The notes beneath the pieces were generated by a model. It saw nothing but the letters and a program-made list of their open reading frames with translations, made no database searches and was not told where the DNA came from. From Todiramphus chloris collaris (taxonomy: Eukaryota > Chordata > Aves > Coraciiformes > Alcedinidae): a stretch of 64,000 nt of DNA. The DNA is taken from assembly GCA_025345505.1 (NCBI GenBank), contig JANVCC010000011.1, positions 6,884,767-6,948,766 of the forward strand, written 5' to 3'. Below, piece by piece: positions 12,236 to 24,059 of this stretch (positions within the stretch are counted from its first letter, which is position 1; every line of letters starts with the position of its first letter). The translations under genes and the position numbers were made by a program.

Positions 12236-12643
12236 CTCTGATACACATGTCAAAATACCCAGTGTGGCTGTTGTGTACAGACACCCTTGTTAACAGACAC
12301 CCCTGGTCTGCCCCATATCAAAGTTCATTGCAGGTTTTCCAAGACATCTCTTCTGGCAACCCTCATTCTGGCGGGTAAGGCAGCATAACACTCACACCAC
12401 CCTCAGCATCACAGGCAGGCTAATAGAGGTGTTGGATTTTAATGGCAGTAAGGCTTCTGTAATTTCTTAAAGAGCGCCTCTGTTATTTTTGCTGTGTTTT
12501 AATGAGTTCTGCAACTAAGAAAAGCGGCAGAGTTATTTTGGCATGGCAGTGACTGTGATTTAGTTCACCTGTATAATTTGGTTTGAGGCAGGTTTTTCTC
12601 TCTTACTGTCTTGGTTTTCTTTTTTGTTTTTCTTCCCTGCCCG

Positions 12644-12681
12644 CCCCCCCCCCCCCCCCCCCTCCCCCCCCCCCCCCCCCC
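12644..12681 (+). repeat. Double poly-C run (19 C, T, 18 C)
   Basis: Two long C runs are separated by one T at 12663, flanked by T-rich sequence, in PRSS23 intron 1. The minus strand is correspondingly G-only. Exact lengths may be affected by homopolymer error. Confidence 0.9.
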
Positions 12682-15600
12682 TTTTTTTTAATCATTCTGG
12701 CTACCAGCACTGTGGAAAAACTTTCTTCACTTCAAAATGTAATGGAGACTGTTCAGTTCTCGGGCTTTCGTACTGGATGTTCCAAGATTTATTGTTATTT
12801 AACCATCTATTACAAGAACCACCCCTGAAGTAGTGAACTCTTCCAGAAAAATTACTTGCTTATTAGAAAATGATTCATGTCTGTCCCGAGCAGGGCAGTT
12901 CTCTTTCACCAGCATCTATCTCAAGGCGTGAAAGCCCGGAGCAGGCAGGAAAATGTGTCTGAGAAGTGTTTTAGCAGCGTGGGGAGCCCCGGGGTAGCTG
13001 TCACTGTTTCCATTCTCTAAACAATTTTAATGCCATTAGCGAGTGCGATTATGTACAAACCGCTTTCTAGGGGGTTCCTGGGCTGGCTATCAGAGCAGGG
13101 CTTTGTGCTGAGGCAAAGGGTGGGTTGAGTTTATGACACAGTTTAAATAGAAACAGAAGAGCAGTACTACAGTAGAGCAGCACATCGTAATACATTCAGT
13201 GGCGTTTCGTGATAGCTGTTCAGGGGAGTACTCGCTTCTTACCAGTTTGTTTGATTTGAGAACGTCTCTTAGGGTCACCTGTGAGTAAGTAGCTGAACAT
13301 AGGAAGTGTTAAACCTGGGTTTTTTTGCAGCTTCTTGGGTTTGTTTTAAACAAAAAGGAGAAAGAAGAGGGTAACTGTTAGGTTAATCTTTAAATGTAGA
13401 CTACTTTTTAAATTCCTTAATTTTTCTGACTAACCATTTTATTTCTTTAAAGGGGAAGGATCTACACGGAAGAGGTAGTATGCATTATTTAGGCATCTTG
13501 TTATAAGTAAGACATACTTATTCAATTTATTGCAGCCCAGAGCTGATTTAGTACTGTTTATGCCTCCAGATAAGACATAATTACAAAGACTTAAGTAAAT
13601 GCCTTGTTTTGTGAGCACTGTTTAGCTTCTATGGTTAGGTATAAACTCATAACTGTATTTTATTGTTCGGTTTTAATAACATTTTAAGTAATATAAAAAT
13701 TCTGTAACAGATGAAAAGGGTTTTTTTAATCCCACATATCTGCAATGTGATCATATATCATTGGGGGGGTTGTGGGAAGGCTTGCTCGGAGACATAAAGT
13801 GGAGTAAGTACCACTTTACAGGGCATAGCACAGACACAGATACCATCTTCTGAAGCCGTTTTGGGGGATCAGCTCCTGTCTTGTTCTCTTCATAGGGCGG
13901 CTGCCCTCTGCTGTCTAAAACTGCCTTTCCAGTGTTGGCATTGCTGTAGTGGTAGGTGGTGGTGGGAAGATGAGAGAGGGCGGATTGCTGGGAGAGGTAA
14001 TTTCTCTTCTCAGTGTGGATGATGCTCTCGGAGAAGGAAGAGAAGCTGTTGGGCACACATTCCCTTTGTTGGGTCACTCTGCTGACAGGCACAAGGGAAT
14101 CTTGCTGCTTGTGCAAATAACAACTGACATGACACTTCTAATTTTCCCCTGACAGCTAAATGAACCCCTCAAAGGCCGGCACTGGCTCAGTTAGCATGAA
14201 TGATTTTTAGACGCAAGAAGTGTCAGGAGTGGTGCAATTTCGACAGAGATTCCATCTATTAGGAAAGCTTTTAGATGTAATTTGTAGGCATAACTTTGGT
14301 GTGAAGTGGAGGAGAGCAGACTGCTTATAAATACATGCTCTTAATGATGGAATCTACGACATGATGCATTAAGTCTGTTCTCAGCTTCAAACTGGGAGCC
14401 CAGTAAACGTGTCCTCACTGTCACAAGTATGACAGTTGACTGACGCTAGTGTATATTGTCTTTGTGGGGATGGAGTGGTCTCATTTGTCCCTGTTACCTT
14501 CTTTTTCTATGTTTTCCTAATCACTGTCTACAACGAGTATGTTTGATACCCAGCGAGTGTTCCCTGGGCCATCCTTATGCTAACATGAGACTTATTTCAT
14601 ATCTTGCAAAAGCCAGACACATCCATTATTAATCTCTGCCATGAGCTGTCTCTGTCAGAGGAGCTGATGGTTTTCCATGAATACATACACAAGTATTTTC
14701 CAATTTTGGGACACCCAAACTTACGCAATTCTGATTCATGTTTAAAATAGCCCGTATTTGCCAGCATGACTTGCCCGTTAGGTATAAAGCAACACATTCT
14801 ATAGAGCTTAACCCTTCTAGGAAAAAATACATCCCTTTAAAGATGTCCTGTTTCTTAATGATGAAATTGCCAACAGAATGGCTGATCGCTTCTGGAATAG
14901 TCAGTACCTACCTCTGTGAGGACCAGTAACATCAGTTCTGTTCATCTCTACCTGTGTTTTGGAATGGAAATGTTTTGATGTCCTTCATTAGTCGATATAC
15001 TGAACTTTTTTTGCTTTGGTTATTGCCTCCATTCACTAAGAGGATGCTACCAGCAATGGAAGAATCCAGGCCCAATATTTGAGTTAGACATCTTTGGACT
15101 TTAGCAGTCTGTAGCTTCTGAAGTCTTTTTTGGTGCAGCTTAGGGTTGGACTATTCCTACAAAAAGTGTTGGAGAGAATGATTTTTCTTTTTTTATTCTT
15201 AGATAGCTGTGGTGATCTCCTGCATGATTTGCTTTGGTTTAGTCATCTGAGGTATTTCAGGAATGATCCTGCAGTTGCGATCAGTGTAACCTCAGCAGGG
15301 TTTTAAATATGTGTAAGCTCAACATAATTGTGAAGTTTTGTTTGAATAATCTTTTCATGAGGGAGATCCTGCCTGCCTGCTTGCCCAGGGTGCAATGCCT
15401 CCTGTGGCGATTCAGCTGTATGGCTAATTTTCAAATAAACTAAAGTTACACGTTTTCTTGACACAGTACTAGAGCACGCTGTTCCCTGCAGTCTGAGGCA
15501 CTCTGCCTGTGGTTCATAAACACATTTGCAGTCCCATTTGCCTCCCTGTGCTCAGAGGGGGTTGGTTTGCATTTCTGATTAATTGAGTTTATAGAGGAAT

Positions 15601-16328
15601 AAGCCAATATGTTAATTTAAAAATCCCTCAAGAATTGTAAACTTACTTCATTAGCTCCCTGTGTGTAATCATATCAGCCTTTCTCATGTAAGCCTAGGAG
15701 AGAGCAAATGCTATGTGGAGCAGAAACCTTCCTCTGGTATGAGTTGCAAGGGGGAGTGAGTCTCCCGTGTGGTCATGTTCTGCAACTCAGCTCCTGTTCA
15801 GGTTACCTTCTGTTTACACCTGCCTGTTCCTACCAGCAGCTTGATGACTCTGGCTCAGACAGCAAATGGTGTGAGGAGATTTAAGGACCTCTCAGTGGAG
15901 TCAGAGAGTAGGAGGGAGCTTTCGGAGAATGGGGTAATCTAGCTGAAGTGAGACCCATCTGCTCTTTGCAGGAGCTATGGTTTCCAAATGCAGGAATTTA
16001 TACAATCTGAGTTTTCTTTACACTGTGTGAATACAAACAACTTCCCACTTGATGTCGACTGGCAGCTGGTGGCTTAGCACACCTAAGGATTGAATGCCCT
16101 GGGTTTCAGTGTTAACCTGGGACTCTTGTTTCAGAATATGGGTTAAGGCATTAGTGTAACACTGAGAAATCTGAAGTGCTTAATGATAGTTGGCTCCATT
16201 CAAATGGCTTGACCCTTACTCTATTATACTTGGTTAGCAAGCCATAACTTAGCAAGGTAGATTAATGTTGTAACATTCTTGGGTCAGTAACTGGACTTCC
16301 TTTTGCTTTCCACAGACCAGCATTCAGA

Positions 16329-17447
16329 ATGGCAGGCCTGCCCACTTTAATCCTCCTTTTGTGTGCTGCTAAAGATGCGATGCCCTCCAGTTCCCACTGG
16401 AAGCCGACTTGGCCGTCTTACAGAGTTCCAGTTATCCTGCCACAGTCTACCCTTAACTTGGACAAGCCACAGTTTGATGCTGAAGCCAGACTGGAAGTGG
16501 TATCTCCCTGTGGCCCTGCATGTCACAAAAGTTCTCCGCTGCCAACTTATGAAGAAGTGAAGAACTACCTGTCCTATGAAACCTTGTATGCTAATGGTAG
16601 CCTCACTGAAACTGAAGTGGGCATATATATTCTGAGCAACACTGGTGATGGGTCTCAAGGCAAATCTCGAACTAAGAGGCAGATCTATGGCTATGACAGC
16701 AGGTTTAGCATTTTCGGGAAAGACTTCTTGTTGAATTACCCATTCTCCACATCGGTGAAGCTATCTACAGGTTGCACTGGGACGCTGGTGGCTGAAAAGC
16801 ATGTTCTTACTGCTGCTCATTGTATCCATGATGGCAAGAGTTACGTCAAAGGAGCTCAGAAGCTGCGGGTGGGGTTCTTAAAGCCCAAAGTGAAAGATGG
16901 CAGTAAGGGGGCCAATATCACCAACTCGGCAATGCCTGAGAAAATGAAATTCCAGTGGATCCGAGTGAAACGGACACATGTCCCCAAAGGATGGATCAAA
17001 GGCAATGCCAATGACATTGGCATGGATTATGACTATGCCCTGCTGGAGCTGAAGAAGCCTCATAAAAGAAAGTTTATGAAGATAGGTGTGAGCCCACCAG
17101 CAAGACACTTGCCTGGAGGGAGGATTCACTTCTCTGGCTATGACAATGATCGTCCGGGAAACCTGGTTTACCGTTTCTGTGATGTCAAAGATGAAACGTA
17201 TGACCTGTTGTACCAGCAGTGTGATGCCCAGCCGGGTGCGAGTGGATCTGGGGTGTATGTGAGAATGTGGAAGAGGCAGAATCACAAATGGGAGCGTAAA
17301 ATTATTGGAATATTTTCAGGCCATCAGTGGGTGGACATGAATGGCACCCCACAGGATTTCAATGTAGCTGTTCGCATCACACCCCTCAAATACGCACAGA
17401 TTTGTTACTGGATCAAAGGCAACTACCTTGACTGCAGGGAAGGATAA
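16329..17447 (+). CDS. PRSS23: Serine protease 23 (secreted trypsin-like protease)
   Basis: This 372-residue protein is recognised as PRSS23 along its whole length. It is close to the 383-residue human protein and 11 residues shorter. A hydrophobic signal peptide covers about residues 1-15. The propeptide holds a conserved WKPTWPSYRVPV stretch and a CGPxCHK motif (61-67). RTKR at 114-117 is a furin-type site just before QIYGYDSRFSIFG. The protease domain shows His164 in LTAAHC, Asp235 in DYDYALLEL (best candidate) and Ser305 in GASGSG, giving an apparently complete triad. N-linked sequons lie at Asn89, Asn196 and Asn338; the last is followed by Pro and may be unused. The ATG was chosen because it follows the acceptor by 13 nt, has A at -3 and G at +4, and starts the signal peptide. 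PRSS23 is a secreted protease reported in vascular and ovarian tissue; its physiological substrates are poorly defined. The frame is intact in one exon. A processed copy is unlikely because a CpG-island promoter, a donor and an acceptor are all present. Confidence 0.98.
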   Translation: MAGLPTLILLLCAAKDAMPSSSHWKPTWPSYRVPVILPQSTLNLDKPQFDAEARLEVVSPCGPACHKSSPLPTYEEVKNYLSYETLYANGSLTETEVGIYILSNTGDGSQGKSRTKRQIYGYDSRFSIFGKDFLLNYPFSTSVKLSTGCTGTLVAEKHVLTAAHCIHDGKSYVKGAQKLRVGFLKPKVKDGSKGANITNSAMPEKMKFQWIRVKRTHVPKGWIKGNANDIGMDYDYALLELKKPHKRKFMKIGVSPPARHLPGGRIHFSGYDNDRPGNLVYRFCDVKDETYDLLYQQCDAQPGASGSGVYVRMWKRQNHKWERKIIGIFSGHQWVDMNGTPQDFNVAVRITPLKYAQICYWIKGNYLDCREG

Positions 17448-17813
17448 AGACAATGAAACTCCTTGAAAGCACTTAAATGACTGGTTTTAATTACTCCTCT
17501 GAGAAAAGGCTAGACTTCTGCTGCAAATGTGTGTGATATGATCTTGTAACATTGGGCTGTGATATATAGCTTTTCAAGCAAGCCACCTTGTTGTTAGGAC
17601 AGGGGCTGTGCGGTGCTGTCATTACAGCTCGAAACTGGGGAAAAAGGAACATCTGCTGGGTGGGGAAGGAGCAGGTGGACTTGCTGAATTTGCAGCTGAG
17701 CAACTGAAGATTAATTAGGGGCGGATCAGTAAACAGTACGAAACCAGAACCGTCTCCAAAGAATCTTACAAAAGGGACGCTGTTGACTATCTCATGCCTA
17801 CAATGTTTGTTTT

Positions 17814-17819
17814 AATAAA
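17814..17819 (+). promoter_or_regulatory. PRSS23: Proximal polyadenylation signal AATAAA
   Basis: A canonical AATAAA 367 nt after the PRSS23 stop codon. The downstream sequence is only weakly U/GU-rich ('TGCTTTGATCTG'), so it may be less efficient than the distal site. Confidence 0.5.
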
Positions 17820-19389
17820 TCCTAGGATTAGTAGAAATGCTTTGATCTGAACTTTTAAAAGAAAATATTTCTGTGCTGTTCGGGGCTGAAGAGGGGCATT
17901 TAATGGTGTTTGCAACCCAAACATTACAGCTTTGTGTTCCTGCATGAGAAGGGGAGTGTGAAAAGGGCAAGGCGTGCACTGCGGGAGATGAATGCCACAC
18001 AAATAGCGTGAAGGGTAAATAACTGTGTAATGCTTCTAACCTTCTTTCAGCCTGAGTGATTTGAGACTCTATTAGTAACATAGTTAAAAATGCTTTTTGA
18101 GCAAACAGACCTTGATATTGGTAGGACTTGACTGTGAAGGTGATGTTGGTGATACGAGCAGTGCCATTGCATCCTGCTTTGGGAAACACAGGTGATACAT
18201 GGGCTTAAATCTTTAGAGCAGCTGGAGCATAGCCTTACACCTCACAGGACCACCATGAATATACTATTGTAGAAAAAGCATGGGGACAGAGGCTTGTTTT
18301 CTGTTACGACCTTCTTAGATCTTCTAAGGAAAATCTCATGTCAGCAGCTCAGATTTTCAGAGGGGAAGCCTGTCTTTGGTCTTGCCAGCCATCTGAATTG
18401 CTGGCTGCAAAGCGGGCAAAGGGGAGAGCAGGACAAGGTTTCTACTGAGTTTTCCCCCTACCTAAAAATACACCAGGTGGAGGGACCCTGTATTTATAAG
18501 TGTCTCTCTGTTATATCCCTTTGACAGTGTAGTTTGTACAGCATCTTGATTTCTGCTTCTTGTGTCATTTGGGACAGCAATCCTTCTCCCTATCAAGCTG
18601 TTGAGTTACAAATGCTTCTTAGCAAATGCACAGTTCAGTAATTCTGCAGCTGGAATGAAACCACACGATAGGATGTAATCTGAGTTTGCTATGAGGTGAT
18701 GCTCTGCTGTCTCTTACAGGTAACAGTGACTTAACATTTTCACTGCAGCCAAATACTTGTAGCTCAGCATCGGGATGTCAATGAGGTCTGTACAAACAGT
18801 GTTTCTCAGGTGGATTGTGCCACTGTATTGCAGTAACATGGTTAAGTACATGCTGCCATGGCAATATTATTTTTTTTAAACAGGAGGATAGGCTCAGTGC
18901 CAGTTTCTCTTCAATCCATCTCTCACTGTCTCCTAAAGCTTACAAAGTTGCCCGTGACGCTTGGTGCTGTGGGGCAAATGCAAGTCTCTGGCGTGAAACG
19001 GGAGAGCTGGGAACGAATGACTCTAAGCAGAGCTTCCCTTTGCTATACAAGGAAAATGTTAATTCAACTAAGACATTCTTACACTCTACTAATTACTATG
19101 GCATTTGTAAACATATGCCTGATGGTGCTTTATCTTTGTGATGGCTTTGGCTCTAGTTCTGAAAAACATTTTTGCTAGAGCTGCCTATGATTATTATTTT
19201 TATAGGTGCAGCATACAAAAACATGGACCCTTGTGGGTTTTTGGTGCACTCAGATACAAGCAGTTACTAATGCTTTGAAATATGAATAATCACCATATGT
19301 ATCTGATGGTCTATTTCTGCCTTTTTATTTTAATTTCCTTTACTTTATGGCTGTTATCTGGAGCACTTTTGTTTGAATGTATCACAGTG

Positions 19390-19395
19390 AATAAA
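19390..19395 (+). promoter_or_regulatory. PRSS23: Distal polyadenylation signal AATAAA
   Basis: A canonical AATAAA followed about 30 nt later by a strong GU-rich element (about 19428-19450, 'TTGTGTTTGTGGTGTGCTTG'). A CA dinucleotide at 19418-19419 is a plausible cleavage site. The spacing is ideal for 3'-end formation. Confidence 0.6.
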
Positions 19396-19415
19396 GAAAA
19401 GTTATGGAATTTCAA

Positions 19416-22400
19416 TGCAGACATTCTTGTGTTTGTGGTGTGCTTGGGTTGCACTTTCAATCTCATTTCAGTTACTTATTTGGAAGGACATTCAGATACA
19501 GAACAGATGTATTAATATCCTCAATGCTGTTTATTTGCATTCAGTTTTCTTGTGTTCCCACCTGTTCTAGAAGTAAATGTTTTAGTTTTTTTTAGTAGGC
19601 TGAATTACTCTGTGTCTTTGGACAGTAATAATCAATCTTTGCTTTTGTATAATTGCTGCAGTTCCAAAACCAGTCATGAGCTCAGATTAGTTAAAGCTGA
19701 AAATAACCTATTAGACTAAAGAGTCACATTTTTATTATTAACTTTAGGGTTGATAAACTGTGGAGTAATTTGAACCAGTCAGTATAAGGTCATAAATCAG
19801 GTTCATCTTCTTTTTTTTTTTAGCTGAGGCAGTAAGAAAAAAGTTCCTCTGAAGTCAACAGTGAGACCCACAGTTTTTGAAGAACACTGGAGAGCAGAAA
19901 TGTTCTACTTTTTGATTTGGGAATTGCTGTCCATACACCTTTTCTGATTTCTGGATGTGCATGCTATGACATGTAGAGTTGAGAATATTAGGCCTAGCTT
20001 ATGTGACATATTTCCCATCCCCTGGTCCTGTGCTCTCAATTGCTTCACTGAACTGTAGGCTGGGTTCTTTTATTCTCTTGAGATGACTGGCCCAGTGGAG
20101 TTTTGCAGAAGGCAAATGAGCTTGAGTAAAATGAAGAAGTTAGGGTTGTTGTGGGATTTTTTTTTTCTGTAAAAAATGTAAGCAGCAAGGTTAATGTGAT
20201 CAGGAGTGTGAGAGTCTCTTTCTACTGTATACCCTATTCAAACATTCCAGATTGGTTTTGAAAAGAAAAGGGAACCTCAGATAACGTGGGGAGAATTGTT
20301 GTGCTAAAGCTCAACATTGTTTCACCTGGGCCCACCTGAGCTGATGGTAATTTTGCCAGCATGTTCATTCAGAGTGGGGTTGGGCCATTGCTAGGCAGGT
20401 TTGGAAATTGCCTTCTATTTTCTTTGATGCTGTAAACAGGGCTCTCTTAAAACCAGACCTTTAAACCATGAGAGAGATAGCCAGGCAGCCAACATAGTTT
20501 ATCAAGGAAACACGAGTAACTAAACGATATGCAGGAACTATAGTAGAAATCTCATTGTCCAACTAATGATGACTGCTGATTATCTGCAGAACTGAATCAA
20601 GTGCCTCATTATTCTTGTACCTTAAAGCAGGGCAGCAGATGGGTATAGGGGGGCTGTTTTGGTCATGAATGGAAAGGATGACAGCAATCTCCTGCATCTT
20701 GAAGAGACTGACATATGAATAATTCTAGTTAATGTGATGTAACTTCCTTGCAGAACAGTGCTGGAGATGGAAACTGAGGTCTCGAGAAAGCACAGAGCTG
20801 CCGACCTCTTCTAGAGTACAGACTGCACTTAGCCTACAGAAGACTGCAGAATATCATCAGTTTTCTTTCTCAGAGGAAAGGTATTTTCCTTGCATCTGTA
20901 ATTGTTTTGCAACTGAATTCCCAGGCCTGCCTGTTTAGAGGGCAGCCCTCATCTTAAAACTTGCACACTGAACTCCAAGCAAGTATAATACATGCTTGAA
21001 ATTCTTTTCCGTGTTTCCACTTAATCTGCCATTTGTTAGCGGGTTTTGGTAGTTTGCCAAAGCAATATGCACAGGCCTTGAGAAGGGAAGCTTTCAAAGA
21101 GTGGATAAAGTATGATGGGTGGATAAAAACTTCTTTGCTTTCCTGCAGTAAAAAAGAAGCGTGGACGGAGCAGAGCGAAAGGGCAGTATGATACATAGTG
21201 CAAGAGCAAGGTCCCTAGTGAATTGAATTTGTTGCTGCGTATGTGTGCACATATATGGATATGCATGTCTACAGTGTCTTTATGAACAGTGCTGTTCATT
21301 TCCATTCCTTCTTCCACTAGGTAGCAAGTCAAAACTTACGAGCTGCAGCACATGAAGTCTCTTAAAATCAGTGCCTAAATGCCAAATCTGAGGCTAGTGC
21401 ATGGCACCCACCTATGAGAAGTGTAGACTGTGAATTGTCTATAGGCACACAAGAAAAGAGTGTCAGTGACATGAGAATTAAGAACTTGACCTTTTCCACC
21501 CAGAAGATTTTTTTCCTGTCTTGCATAGTGACTATTAGGTTGCATGTACTTTGTGCCTGCTGTTAAAAGGTGTGTAGGCTTTTATAGGTAAATGATTAAA
21601 CAGGAGAAGAAAAGAGAAGAGAAACATCTTAGCATGCCCCAAGCACTATTATCAACATTGATTATTCCCATGATAAAATCATTAGTGATGCTTTGGGTGT
21701 GGGTTGATTTTTGAACTAAATGAGAATAGGTTGAGTCATGAAGCAGGCTCATACTGTTTTTTATCTAACAATCTCTAGCAGTAATCGAGCAATTGTGGCT
21801 CAAGGGGAGACAATGAATGTTCCTCCGCAAACATTTTGTGGACAATGTTTATTCCTTTTACAATAAATTCAATTGAAAAGATAAGGATACCTCAGCAGAG
21901 ATCTGCAAGAAGTTAAATACTTGTATTACTTCACTAAGAAAATGATCATGATATAAAATACTCCATTTAAATAGCACATATAATGGAAATGTCTGATACA
22001 TGTTGGCTGACATTTGCTCATTTACACTTATTTCAGTTTTGGAAATCACTGTTCATGCTGATTTGGTGAGGAGAGGATATTTTTCTGGCAAGCCTGACCA
22101 ACTCCAATACAAAGAGCATGTTCATGACATACTGACCTGTGATGGGAGTATGAAGGTTGTTAGTTTTTATTGGAGTGACAGCAATAATAAGGTACATCTC
22201 TTTTTTTCCATCTTATGCTAAACAATTTCCTATAACTATTTTATGCCATATTACCATAGATGTGATAATTTTCCACAGGTTGCATACATGAAGCAGTTAA
22301 TTCAATGATGATTAATTTTTGTGGGTTTTTTTCTTTTGCATCCCCTTACCTATAAAGCCAGATGTATTTACTGCTATTGTCAGGTAAGAAGAGGACAAAA

Positions 22401-23094
22401 TATGTTCACATTTTCAAAAGTTCATTAAGGCTTGTCTAATACAAAGTCCCATTTCTGAGCTGAAGTTAAACTATATTTGCTGTCAAACAGAAACTGGTAG
22501 ATTCGGTTCAAATGGGGTACTTTAGATGAGTTTAAACCTGAGCTAGCAGTTAATTTGTTATATTTTCCTATTGTCTTCAACCTTTTTTTTTTTTCTTTTC
22601 TGCTCATCTGTGGAAAAGAAAACTTCCTGTGATGAAAAAGAATGGAGATCCTTAAAAATGAGGGTATAATGCACATGCACTTCAGGAAACATATTAAACT
22701 GCTATGGTTGTTCTCTCCTGCTGCAAAGATGGTACCTACCCAATGGCTTGTCTGTTCAGAGCATTCTGTGACAGGCAGATGGTACTTGTGGTTTTGACCA
22801 AAAATTTCTACCTGCATGAAATAAATCTTTCGATAAAAATTTGTTTGAAATCCGGATGTTTCAGCAAAGCTTCCATTTCTGTGAGTTGTTCTAAAAGGCT
22901 CTTTTCCTAATGAAATTCCAGTCAGACCTCACGTCAGTTACCTTTTCCTGTGATGGTGTTCTGGTCCTCATGGAAAGGAGGATGGTGTCCCTGCTTGGAA
23001 GATGTTGTTATAGCTTATCAAGAGCATTCAACAAAACCATCTTCTCTGGAATTTGTGTTTTACTTGAATTTATTGCAATCTTGTTCATTCTAAA
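19416..23094. other. Intergenic 3' flank, no gene seen
   Basis: AT-rich sequence with T runs (19811, 20160, 22580) and short chance open frames of up to 130 codons. No domain, splice-bounded exon, tRNA-like box or recognisable mobile element was seen. Confidence 0.55.
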
Positions 23095-23660
23095 CAGCGC
23101 ACACAGGGGCTTGTTTCGTTGTCAGTACGGAAGGGAGCATGGGGGGAGGTGCACGCCACTCCAGCCCAGGGTCAACTGACTGTGGGACCGGAGGCTACAG
23201 GAACAGGTGGTACAACAGGGGTTTTCTGGCCTCTGCTGTCTCACAAAAGCTTCACTCAGCAAAGAAGCGTGGGGTGGAAGAAAATGTCACAATGGGCTTC
23301 ATCCCGCACCCACCAAAGTCTGCTATTGTGTTGGATGGGAGCAGGATCTGTGTGCAAAGGGATCTGCCACACGGCTTAAATGTCACCAGTCGTGTGGGAG
23401 CACTTCTCTCCAGCCAGCCCTTCTGAAGGATCATTGTGGGCAATGAAAGGGCAGGAAAGACTTTTCCAGAGTGTGTGGGTGAGGGAAAAGCAACCCTTCA
23501 TGCTGGGACCGCATCAGATGTGCAGATAACTCTGAAACTTCTTTTCTCTGAGGTAAAAGGTTAGGCTGAGCAAGCTCTGCAGGTGGAAGGAGACCAGCTT
23601 TGCTCATCAGGACTCCTCTCCGTGCTCAGACACGTCTCTGGCTACAACCCACTGAAAGGG
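23095..23660. other. GC-richer patch, open in several frames, unidentified
   Basis: G+C and CpG are visibly higher than in the flanks, with roughly a dozen CpG in 560 bp. All three + frames are open together over 23207-23379, and a minus frame is open at 23252-23443. None of the translations resembles a family I know. Frames open on both strands usually reflect composition. The patch could be an old, unrecognised repeat, a regulatory element or an exon of an uncharacterised transcript. Confidence 0.35.
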
Positions 23661-24059
23661 GGATTGCCACACTCTCACAGTTATGGATAAACCACTCAAT
23701 ACCTGCCTCCTGTGGGAAGTAATTACTTAATGGGAAGAATAAAAAAACAAACCAAAGAATAACCTGAAAGAAGCTGGAAGATACGTTCAGTTTACAGTAC
23801 CAGTGAAATAACTGTTTACAACTGGGTGCCTGGAAATACTTGTATTTTTCCTAATCACCTGTGGCCACTGCTGTTGTTGCCAGTTCTTAGAACCTTGGCT
23901 CCCTGGGCTAGACTCAAGCTTGTAGATACTATTTAGACATTTTCATTAGAAATTCCCTTTTCCCAGGCTTCACCATAAAAACAGACCTCTGTCTCCTTGT
24001 TTCCACTAGACCTTGTTCAGGAAACACAATCCCCTTTTAAGTACATGATCTTAAGCTTT
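23661..24059. other. Intergenic, no gene seen
   Basis: AT-rich noncoding DNA between the GC-richer patch and an ancient CR1-like segment. Nothing recognised. Confidence 0.5.

Larger units (their letters stand above)
11261..16315 (+). other. PRSS23: PRSS23 intron 1 (about 5.05 kb)
   Basis: The intron starts with GTAGGT at 11261 and ends with a pyrimidine-rich tract and CACAG at 16311-16315. A branch-point-like AGTAAC has its branch A near 16290, about 25 nt before the acceptor. The intron holds the tail of the CpG island, a (TG)n run (12219-12235) and a double poly-C run (12644-12681). Open frames inside, such as 13751-14116 on the minus strand, have no recognisable domain. Alternative first exons could exist but cannot be called from sequence. 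Confidence 0.7.
16316..19415 (+). other. PRSS23: PRSS23 exon 2 (coding exon plus 3' UTR)
   Basis: The acceptor, TTTTGCTTTCCACAG|ACC, sets the exon start at 16316, leaving only 13 nt of 5' UTR before the ATG. The exon carries the whole coding frame. The 3' limit is inferred from the distal AATAAA at 19390-19395 followed by a GU-rich element at about 19424-19450. Use of the proximal signal would end the exon near 17835. Confidence 0.6.
17448..19415 (+). other. PRSS23: PRSS23 3' UTR (inferred extent)
   Basis: AT-rich noncoding sequence runs from the TAA at 17445-17447 to the distal poly(A) signal. Short open frames on both strands (for example 17812-18189 minus and 19282-19515 plus) have no family match. 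The proximal AATAAA would give a 3' UTR of about 390 nt and the distal one about 1.97 kb. Confidence 0.55.

Noticed and set aside
13751-14116. 121-codon minus-strand frame in PRSS23 intron 1.
   Set aside because: No family match and no separate promoter. It is probably chance within intronic sequence.
16347-17285. Minus-strand and alternate + frames inside the PRSS23 coding exon.
   Set aside because: They are shadows of the clearly conserved PRSS23 frame.
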